Source: Bacteroidales bacterium (GTDB taxonomy: Bacteria; Bacteroidota; Bacteroidia; Bacteroidales; UBA932). From it: a stretch of 5,414 nucleotides of DNA. The notes beneath the pieces were generated by a model that was not told the DNA's origin, searched no databases, and saw nothing but the letters and a program-made list of their open reading frames with translations. Positions 1 to 4,174 of this stretch are shown here, in pieces; the first letter of the stretch is position 1; the number at the start of each line of letters is the position of its first letter. A program made the translations under genes and the position numbers. The DNA lies in NCBI GenBank assembly GCA_016293535.1, contig JAEDEB010000094.1, forward strand, positions 1 to 5,414. Direction: 5' to 3'.

Positions 1-91
1 CTGCATACCATTCGCCGACAGATACATTTACCCTTGCTGCAATAATGAATGCAACTAGAGTAACTAGAACTATATGTCTGGCCTTATGCAT
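1..91 (-). CDS. N-terminal part of an exported or membrane protein (truncated by window edge)
   Basis: An open frame on the minus strand starts at ATG 91-89 and stays open to the window edge (30 codons). An in-frame TGA lies two codons upstream (97-95), so no earlier start is possible in this frame. The peptide begins MHKARHIVLV and continues with a hydrophobic stretch (about residues 7-19) after a short basic start, as in a signal peptide or a first membrane helix. Residues 21-30 read VNVSVGEWYA. The upstream sequence is A/T-rich (tgaaaa) with no Shine-Dalgarno motif, as is usual in Bacteroidetes. It lies 41 bp downstream of the HxlR-family gene on the same strand and could be co-transcribed with it. 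I do not recognise the family. With only 30 codons visible, this could also be a chance ORF. Confidence 0.45.
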   Translation of the reverse strand, partial: MHKARHIVLVTLVAFIIAARVNVSVGEWYA

Positions 92-132
92 TTTTCACAA
101 TGAGCATTATACAAATCCGAATTTATTTGATG

Positions 133-474
133 TTATTCGCGGCGGCCATGCGGAGCCAGAGCATCTCTGTTTGTCAAAGCCCAATCAATAATACCGTTCA
201 AGGCCGGCAGGAAAGATTCTCCCAGTTCGGTCAAACTGTACTCGACCCTTGGCGGGACTTCCGCGTAGACCGTGCGGGTGACCAGCCGATAATCCTCCAG
301 GCGTTTCAGTGTCTGGGAAAGCATTTTCCTGGAAACATCCGGCATGTCTTTCTGGAAATCCCGGAAGCGGCACACGCCGTATTTCTGGATGGCCACTATG
401 GCCAGGACGGACCATTTGTCTCCTATCTGGGAGAGGATATTCCGGACTGGGCAAAAACCTTCAAAATTTGCCAT
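133..474 (-). CDS. HxlR/DUF24-family winged-helix transcriptional regulator
   Basis: A 113-aa protein, the normal length for the HxlR (DUF24, MarR-like) family of dimeric DNA-binding regulators. The diagnostic N-terminal block CPVRNILSQIGDKWSVLAI spans residues 8-26. The helix-turn-helix follows (FRDFQKDMPDVSRKMLSQTLKRLE, roughly 37-60), then the wing (about 65-85, VPPRVEYSLTELG). C8 sits at the position of the N-terminal cysteine that senses thiol-reactive compounds in YodB/HypR-type members; a second cysteine is C35. Redox or electrophile sensing is therefore possible but inferred. It is divergent from the cupin-radical SAM operon and shares its 148-bp upstream region, which contains two inverted repeats, so it most likely controls itself and that operon. 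The start at 474 is chosen because homologues have only a few residues before the CPV motif. Confidence 0.9.
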   Translation of the reverse strand: MANFEGFCPVRNILSQIGDKWSVLAIVAIQKYGVCRFRDFQKDMPDVSRKMLSQTLKRLEDYRLVTRTVYAEVPPRVEYSLTELGESFLPALNGIIDWALTNRDALAPHGRRE

Positions 475-538
475 AATCTATTTGTCTGATAATCATCAAT
501 TGTTTCCTCGCTGTAACTATTGCACCTTCATGTACCGT

Positions 539-570
539 ATTGCAAGAGTTGACCAAAGGTGCTATCTTTG
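539..570 (+). promoter_or_regulatory. Bacteroidetes-type promoter for the cupin-radical SAM operon
   Basis: A -7 element TATCTTTG (563-570), matching TAnnTTTG, lies 20 bp after ATTG (539-542), which serves as the -33 element. Transcription would start near 574, giving a leader of about 48 nt before the cupin ATG at 622. No mapped start site is available; the call rests on the match to the known Bacteroidetes consensus. Confidence 0.75.
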
Positions 571-580
571 CGCAAAGATA
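563..580. promoter_or_regulatory. 18-bp perfect palindrome spanning both -7 boxes
   Basis: TATCTTTGCGCAAAGATA is its own reverse complement over all 18 bases. It is made of the two opposing -7 boxes joined by a central GC. It can act as a shared promoter core and could also be a binding site for a dimeric regulator such as the adjacent HxlR-family protein. Which of these applies is inference. Confidence 0.7.
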
Positions 581-602
581 CAAAGTTTCTATTAGAAACA
601 AA
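573..602 (-). promoter_or_regulatory. Opposing promoter for the HxlR-family gene
   Basis: On the minus strand a second TATCTTTG (580-573) is preceded by TTTG (602-599) with an 18-bp spacer, one or two bases shorter than ideal. Transcription would start near 569 and leave about 95 nt of leader before the regulator's ATG at 474. It faces the operon promoter, and the two -7 boxes are separated by only 2 bp. Confidence 0.6.
585..599. promoter_or_regulatory. Candidate operator, inverted repeat with 7-bp arms
   Basis: GTTTCTATTAGAAAC is a perfect inverted repeat with 7-bp arms around one T. It lies about 11-25 bases downstream of the predicted operon start site and between the -7 and -33 boxes of the opposing regulator promoter. 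A bound repressor would block both. Its size suits an HxlR/MarR-type dimer, but binding is not shown. Confidence 0.6.
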
Positions 603-621
603 TATTGAAAACCAATAAAAT

Positions 622-1083
622 ATGAAAGCGGTGAAACAAATTGAGACAATTGCGAAAGGTCAGAACTTTGAAGCCGTCAACATCGGCTCATGGGATGAGG
701 TTATCGGTTACGAACTCCCGATGGGACCGAATGTCCTTCATGGGAAAGTGTTCGTCGGCCAAGCCGTTGGTGCGACAGGCAGCGAACTCAGTTTCCAGAC
801 GCTTGCCCCCGGTCAGGACAGCGGCTTCCTCCATACTCACAATACGCATGAGGAGCTTTATATCATTATCAAGGGTGAAGGCCTGTACCAGGTTGACGGC
901 GAAATCTTCCCTGTCCTCGAAGGATCCGTTATCCGTGTATCGCCCGATGGCAACCGAGCCTTGAAGAACAATGGCAAGGAGAATATGACGATGTTGTGCA
1001 TCCAATACAAGGCCAATGCTTTCGGAGAGGCCGACAGCCCCATGGCGGACGGCAATATCCTCCGGGAACCTCTTAACTGGTAA
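622..1083 (+). CDS. Small single-domain cupin protein
   Basis: A 153-aa protein with one cupin fold. Metal-binding motif 1 is visible as HTHNTHEELYIIIKGEG (residues 71-87), where H71, H73 and E77 or E78 are the expected ligands, followed by the usual VDGE turn (91-94). In motif 2 (about 101-117, VIRVSPDGNRALKNNG) the position that is normally the third histidine is alanine 113, so metal binding would rely on fewer ligands, or the site may serve another role. Such proteins may be small-molecule binders, isomerases or dioxygenases; the substrate cannot be told. It is the first gene of the operon and its stop is 2 nt before the next start. Upstream of the ATG the sequence is A/T-rich (ccaataaaat) with no Shine-Dalgarno motif. 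Confidence 0.88.
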   Translation: MKAVKQIETIAKGQNFEAVNIGSWDEVIGYELPMGPNVLHGKVFVGQAVGATGSELSFQTLAPGQDSGFLHTHNTHEELYIIIKGEGLYQVDGEIFPVLEGSVIRVSPDGNRALKNNGKENMTMLCIQYKANAFGEADSPMADGNILREPLNW

Positions 1084-1085
1084 TC

Positions 1086-1967
1086 ATGGCGACTGTCACA
1101 ACACTGGCCTATAAGGACGTCAAGACCGTCATGACCAAATCTTCCCTTCCAGTGGGGGGATACTCCGTCAATCCTTATGTAGGCTGCCCGCATGCTTGCC
1201 GGTACTGCTACGCCTCATTCATGAAACGCTTTACCGGCCATACGGAAAAATGGGGTACGTTCCTTGACGTGAAGAGTTGGCCCAGAATCACGGATCCTCA
1301 CAAATACGACGGACAGCGTATCGTCATAGGCTCTGTTACCGATGGTTATAACGAGTACGAGGCTACTTATAAGCGTACACGGATGCTGCTGGAGCAGCTT
1401 CGGGGCTCGTCGGCGGAGATTATGGTCACCACCAAGTCAGACCTGGTCCTGCGGGATATCGACCTTCTGAAGACTTTTCCCAAGGTGACGATTTCCTGGT
1501 CGGTCAACACCCTGGACGAGCACTTCAAGGACGATATGGATGATGCCCCCAGCATAGAACGCCGCCTGGCTGCTATGAAAAAGTTCCACGACGAGGGAAT
1601 CCGCACCGTCTGCTTCGTTTCGCCCATTTTCCCGGGCATCACAGATGTACCGGCCATCATCGGACGCGTAAAGGATCAGGCTGACCTCATCTGGCTGGAG
1701 AACCTGAACCTCCGCGGCCAGTTCAAGGGTGAGATCATGCGCTACATTGACGAAAAGTATCTCCATCTGGTTCCGCTGTACGACGAAATCTACAACAAGG
1801 GGAAGCGCGGCTATTGGCAGGATCTGGAGGCGCAGGTGAAGCAAATATGCATCGACAATGATTTTCCCTACTTGAGAAACGATCTTCCTTACGGGAGAAG
1901 CAAGCCAGGTAAACCGGTCATCGTCAACTATTTCTACCACGAGGAAATCCGCCTGAACAATAAATAG
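1086..1967 (+). CDS. SplB-like radical SAM protein (radical SAM mobile pair protein B type)
   Basis: A 293-aa radical SAM enzyme. The 4Fe-4S-binding CxxxCxxC motif is C34, C38 and C41 in VGCPHACRYCYASFMKRF. Further landmarks are GSVTDGYNEYE (82-92) and TTKSDLVLRD (115-124), which resemble the SplB/COG1533 group that includes spore photoproduct lyase. From memory the flanks (FMKRFTGHTE, LENLNLRG, a C-terminal NYFYHEE) match the family named 'radical SAM mobile pair protein B', found as a tandem couple on mobile DNA. The family predicts reductive SAM cleavage to a 5'-deoxyadenosyl radical; the target (nucleic acid, protein or small molecule) is unknown. It starts 2 nt after the cupin stop and ends 6 nt before its partner, so the three are one operon. 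A cytosolic location is likely, since no signal peptide or membrane segment is seen. Confidence 0.9.
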   Translation: MATVTTLAYKDVKTVMTKSSLPVGGYSVNPYVGCPHACRYCYASFMKRFTGHTEKWGTFLDVKSWPRITDPHKYDGQRIVIGSVTDGYNEYEATYKRTRMLLEQLRGSSAEIMVTTKSDLVLRDIDLLKTFPKVTISWSVNTLDEHFKDDMDDAPSIERRLAAMKKFHDEGIRTVCFVSPIFPGITDVPAIIGRVKDQADLIWLENLNLRGQFKGEIMRYIDEKYLHLVPLYDEIYNKGKRGYWQDLEAQVKQICIDNDFPYLRNDLPYGRSKPGKPVIVNYFYHEEIRLNNK

Positions 1968-1973
1968 CCGTCC

Positions 1974-2636
1974 ATGTCCGTCTGTATCAAATCCTTGATC
2001 AAAAACGTCAACCTGATTGTCGGTTGTGACATCGGTTGTCCTTATTGCTATGCCAGAAACAACTGCCGGCGTTTCCATATGACCGACGACTTCTCCAAGC
2101 CCGTATTCTTCAGGAACAAGCTCCATATCCTGGACAACAAGCAGCCTCACGTATGGTTTATGACCGGTCTCAGCGACTTTACTGGCTGGCTGCCCGAGTG
2201 GCGGGAGGAGATCTTCGAACGGATGAAAGCCAATCCGCAGCATCAGTATGTTTTCCTGACCAAGCGGCCGGAGCGGATCGACTTTGAGACGGACTTCGAC
2301 AATGCCTGGATTGGCGTTACCGTAACCCATCGAAATGAGTTGCACCGTATTGCAGATCTTCGTGAGCACATCAAATGCAGGCATTACCATGTCACATTCG
2401 AGCCGATGTTCTCTCCGATGCCGGAGGACATGGATTTGCAGGGCATCGATTGGGTGGTAGTTGGCACGGAGACCGGGAAGAGAAGAGGGAAATGCGACTC
2501 AAAGCCAGCGTGGGTGGAGAACATCCTTCACCAGACATCTATGAGGGGTATTCCGACTTTTATGAAGGAAGACCTTGTCCCGATTATGGGCGAAGATAGA
2601 ATGATCCAGCAGCTACCAAAGGCGTTTGTCATGTAA
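1974..2636 (+). CDS. Radical SAM protein of Gp37/Gp68 (DUF5131) type, mobile pair protein A
   Basis: A 220-aa protein with a radical SAM cluster motif C18, C22 and C25 in VGCDIGCPYCYARNNCRRFH. Downstream blocks are those of the DUF5131 / phage Gp37/Gp68 family: VFLTKRPER (93-101), WIGVTV (112-117), FEPM (142-145) and DWVVVGTETGKRRGK (159-173). It appears to be the partner of the preceding enzyme and matches what I recall as 'radical SAM mobile pair protein A'. The first methionine lies 15 residues before the cluster, typical for this group, which supports the start at 1974. The 6-nt gap from the previous stop indicates translational coupling. The order here is B then A. Substrate unknown; the two may act as one complex or in sequence, which is inference. 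No clear terminator follows. Confidence 0.88.
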   Translation: MSVCIKSLIKNVNLIVGCDIGCPYCYARNNCRRFHMTDDFSKPVFFRNKLHILDNKQPHVWFMTGLSDFTGWLPEWREEIFERMKANPQHQYVFLTKRPERIDFETDFDNAWIGVTVTHRNELHRIADLREHIKCRHYHVTFEPMFSPMPEDMDLQGIDWVVVGTETGKRRGKCDSKPAWVENILHQTSMRGIPTFMKEDLVPIMGEDRMIQQLPKAFVM

Positions 2637-2887
2637 TTAATACTCAAAGTTATAACTATTCTGGTGGGAAACGGCAATGATATGATGGTTTGTGGGTGCG
2701 CGGCCCGAGGGACAGTCTGGTGCCGGCTTGCCGGACGCTTGGTCGGAGCATGGGTTGAGGTTAGGAAGACACCGAGAAATTCTCAATTTTCGCTACTTGA
2801 ACCTGACAGTCGGTTCGATGTCCGGATCGAGAATACGATACTCTAGGGGCGCGAACATTGCACCTTCAGAATAGTAAGACATTCGGT
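2637..2887. other. Non-coding or decayed stretch, no gene recognised
   Basis: About 250 bp after the radical SAM operon. The only open frames are short (about 60 codons), overlap each other in different frames, and their translations resemble nothing I know. There are small palindromes (AGTTATAACT at 2648-2657; GAGAAATTCTC at 2774-2784) but no stem followed by a T run that would make a convincing terminator. I see no clear TAnnTTTG promoter. The stretch sits between an intact operon and a gene remnant and may be a scar from earlier insertion or deletion. Confidence 0.5.
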
Positions 2888-2908
2888 ATGAAGCGATTGC
2901 CGAATGTC
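2878..2908. repeat. Perfect 9-bp inverted repeat enclosing a start codon
   Basis: GACATTCGG (2878-2886) and CCGAATGTC (2900-2908) are exact reverse complements separated by 13 nt. The ATG of the downstream remnant (2888-2890) is at the start of the loop. In RNA this would form a stable hairpin over the initiation site. It could be an operator at DNA level or a decayed structural remnant. Confidence 0.6.
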
Positions 2909-3061
2909 ATATCGGTGCTCAGGGTAGCAGGCTCCATCGGCCAGTTGTTTTGCGATGTGGCAGGATGGATGTTCTGGGCGCTCTATGCGTTGTGTGGCAT
3001 CAGTGATATGGCTGCCTGCCTGAAGGTCTTCGGCTCGTATGATAAACGGTACGACAATTAA
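2888..3061 (+). pseudogene. N-terminal remnant of a CDP-alcohol phosphatidyltransferase
   Basis: A 57-codon frame beginning MKRLPNVISVLRVAGSIGQL. The LPNxISxxR opening, a hydrophobic segment (about residues 15-37) and ALYALCGISDMA (31-42) closely resemble the start of membrane-bound CDP-alcohol phosphatidyltransferases such as phosphatidylglycerophosphate synthases. In intact enzymes the catalytic DGxxAR...G...D...D motif follows almost directly. Here the reading changes after residue 42 to ACLKVFGSYDKRYDN and stops. No catalytic aspartates are present, and family members are usually about 180-200 residues. The simplest view is a truncated gene, broken by a deletion or insertion near 3014. 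In the same frame after the stop there are 17 more sense codons before another stop, with no resemblance to the enzyme. It could instead be a small membrane protein that happens to look alike. Confidence 0.55.
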
Positions 3062-3124
3062 GAGGACCCGGCCAAATGGCTCACCATCATCCAAGTGCCA
3101 GTGGAGAAGGCATAATGAAAAGAC

Positions 3125-3154
3125 ACGCCCTTGCGGCAATGGCCTCAAGGGCGT
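3125..3154. repeat. Perfect 9-bp inverted repeat in the GNAT promoter spacer
   Basis: ACGCCCTTG (3125-3133) and CAAGGGCGT (3146-3154) are exact reverse complements separated by 12 nt. The left arm ends on the -33 TTG and the right arm ends on the first T of the -7 box, so the repeat fills the spacer. This fits an operator for a dimeric regulator. A terminator is less likely because no T run follows. Confidence 0.6.
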
Positions 3155-3161
3155 ATCTTTG
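3131..3161 (+). promoter_or_regulatory. Promoter of the GNAT-TfoX pair, start site close to the ATG
   Basis: TTG (3131-3133), 20 bp, then TATCTTTG (3154-3161), an exact TAnnTTTG -7 box. Because the box ends 4 nt before the ATG at 3166, transcription should start at or next to the start codon, giving a leaderless or nearly leaderless mRNA. Confidence 0.7.
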
Positions 3162-3165
3162 TATC

Positions 3166-3690
3166 ATGAAGTTACAGCAGGCATCCATAACCGATTACGC
3201 ATCCGTGTTGTCGTTCTATAACGATGTGACGGAGCGTACTCCCGAAATAGAGCGTTTTGCCCGTTGGCAAAAAGGGAAGCACCCTACAGCCGACGGAATA
3301 AAGTCTTACATCCAAGAAGGAAGCTTGTACTTGTACAGGGAACAGGACGTCATCGTTGGCGCTATGGCGGTGACAATGTACCAGGGCGAGGATTATCACG
3401 CGATTGATTGGTCCGGGAACGTGGCCGATGACGAAGTAGCCGTGATACATATCCTGGCCGTAAGTCCCGACAAACAGGGTGCCGGCATCGGCTCTGAGAT
3501 GATTTGTGAGGCTGTCCGCCTGGCTGAAAGCCAGGGCATGAAGGCGATCCGTCTTGACGCGCTGGCTACGAATACTCCTGCGCACAAGATCTACGAGCGG
3601 CTGGACTTTGAGTACCGCGGCAAACAGCACCTCTATGCCGAGAATACCGGCTGGACGGACTTCTTTTTCTTTGAATATAAAGACGAATAA
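3166..3690 (+). CDS. GNAT-family N-acetyltransferase
   Basis: A 174-aa single-domain acetyltransferase of the GNAT fold, which moves an acetyl group from acetyl-CoA to an amine. The acetyl-CoA-binding motif A is IHILAVSPDKQGAGIGSEMI (94-113), with the Q/RxxGxG/A signature at Q104 to G109. Motif B is NTPAHKIYERLDFEYRG (136-152). The beginning MKLQQASITDYASVLSFYNDV is a typical first strand and helix, so the ATG at 3166 is preferred. An in-frame ATG at 3076 is possible, but it would put the promoter and inverted repeat inside the gene and add about 30 residues not expected for the fold. The C-terminus has an aromatic run, TDFFFFEY. The acceptor is unknown. A TfoX-domain gene follows after one nucleotide, so the two are co-transcribed. 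Confidence 0.9.
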   Translation: MKLQQASITDYASVLSFYNDVTERTPEIERFARWQKGKHPTADGIKSYIQEGSLYLYREQDVIVGAMAVTMYQGEDYHAIDWSGNVADDEVAVIHILAVSPDKQGAGIGSEMICEAVRLAESQGMKAIRLDALATNTPAHKIYERLDFEYRGKQHLYAENTGWTDFFFFEYKDE

Positions 3691-3691
3691 T

Positions 3692-4018
3692 ATGGCTTGC
3701 AATCCAGACTTTGTACAATACATCATCAACCAGTGCTCCGGCGCCGGGGAAATTGCCGTGAAGAAGATGATTGGAGACTATTGCGCTTATTGCTGTGGTG
3801 TTCTCTTCGGACTCATCTGCGACAACAACTTCTATGTGAAGGTGACAGAGTCCGGCAAGGCTATCCTGAAGGAAGTCATCCTTCAGTCGCCATATGACGG
3901 CGCCAAGGACTATTTCTACATCAGCGATGTGGATGACAGGGACTATTTGGTGAGTCTTATCAAAGCTACTTTGCCGGCTCTGCCCAAGCCTAAGGCGAAG
4001 AAGAATCCAATGAAGTAG
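3692..4018 (+). CDS. TfoX/Sxy N-terminal-domain protein
   Basis: A 108-aa protein matching the TfoX N-terminal domain: an early helix (DFVQYIINQC), KKMIGDYCAYCCGVLFGLICDNNFYVKV (24-51), the SPYDGAKDYFYISDVDDRDYL block (66-86), and a basic proline/lysine tail (PALPKPKAKKNPMK). Members this short carry only the N-terminal domain, not the two-domain form of the competence regulator TfoX/Sxy of Gammaproteobacteria. A role in competence should not be assumed, and the molecular function of such stand-alone proteins is unclear. The ATG lies 1 nt after the acetyltransferase stop and is probably translated by coupling. The protein has four cysteines in its first 45 residues (C3, C15, C31 and the C34-C35 pair among them, plus C43), but no recognised metal site. 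Confidence 0.85.
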   Translation: MACNPDFVQYIINQCSGAGEIAVKKMIGDYCAYCCGVLFGLICDNNFYVKVTESGKAILKEVILQSPYDGAKDYFYISDVDDRDYLVSLIKATLPALPKPKAKKNPMK

Positions 4019-4061
4019 ATTCCTGTTTATCGGTCTACCGGTTCTTTAGACGGGAAGAAAA

Positions 4062-4086
4062 AGGTGACCAAAAGAGACTGAAAAAA
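4062..4086. repeat. Left copy of a 25-bp imperfect direct repeat flanking the ATPase gene
   Basis: AGGTGACCAAAAGAGACTGA followed by five A. It aligns without gaps to 5307-5331 with 21 of 25 identical positions. It lies in the 156-bp gap between the TfoX-domain gene and the ATPase gene, upstream of the ATPase promoter. Confidence 0.6.
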
Positions 4087-4103
4087 CTACCAACGCAAGC
4101 CGG

Positions 4104-4133
4104 TCCACAATTTTGTGGTCCACAATTTTGTGG
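4104..4133. promoter_or_regulatory. Two tandem 15-bp palindromic units overlapping the -33 box
   Basis: The unit TCCACAATTTTGTGG occurs twice head to tail (4104-4118 and 4119-4133) without a mismatch. Each copy is an inverted repeat CCACAA-TT-TTGTGG with 6-bp arms, and the outer ends also pair (GTCCACAA at 4103-4110, TTGTGGAC at 4128-4135). The second copy contains the -33 TTTG of the ATPase promoter. The arrangement is typical of an operator bound by two dimers; the regulator is unknown and may be the ATPase itself through its winged helix. Confidence 0.65.
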
Positions 4134-4157
4134 ACTAAAAATAATGCGCTATATTTG
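4127..4157 (+). promoter_or_regulatory. Promoter of the AAA ATPase gene
   Basis: TTTG (4127-4130), 19 bp, then TATATTTG (4150-4157): a full match to the Bacteroidetes -33/-7 consensus. Transcription should start near 4161, leaving a leader of about 14 nt. Confidence 0.8.
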
Positions 4158-4174
4158 CAAAAAAATAAAGAATT

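Noticed and set aside
100..489. Plus-strand open frame of 129 codons
   Set aside because: It covers the HxlR-family gene antisense; the minus-strand product has clear family motifs while this one has none.
1437..2390. A long open frame (317 codons) on the minus strand across both radical SAM genes
   Set aside because: It lies opposite two well-supported radical SAM genes with intact motifs, crosses their boundary, and its translation resembles no known family; it is a by-product of codon use on the plus strand.
2774..2784. GAGAAATTCTC followed by AATTTT as a terminator
   Set aside because: The palindrome has no room for a loop; only about 3 bp could pair in RNA.
2812..2823. GGTTCGATGTCC, resembling the T-loop of a tRNA
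   Set aside because: The flanking bases do not form a 5-bp T-stem, and no anticodon arm, acceptor stem or CCA end could be fitted around it.
519..2868. A 12-bp match ATTGCACCTTCA at 519-530 and 2857-2868 as possible attachment sites around the cupin-radical SAM operon
   Set aside because: An exact 12-bp match is expected about once by chance in a window of this size, the match does not extend, and the left copy lies within the leader of the HxlR-type gene, so it would not be a sensible insertion boundary.
3076..3165. Upstream in-frame starts (ATG 3076, 3115, 3139) for the acetyltransferase
   Set aside because: They would place a consensus -7 box and a perfect inverted repeat inside the coding region and add residues that do not belong to the GNAT fold; ATG 3166 gives a typical N-terminus.
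4033..4051. GTCTA...TAGAC as a terminator after the TfoX-domain gene
   Set aside because: The stem is only 5 bp with a 9-nt loop, and A-rich rather than T-rich sequence follows.
4104..4133. Tandem repeat as the start of a CRISPR array
   Set aside because: The units abut without spacers, there are only two, and they overlap a promoter; an operator is the better explanation.
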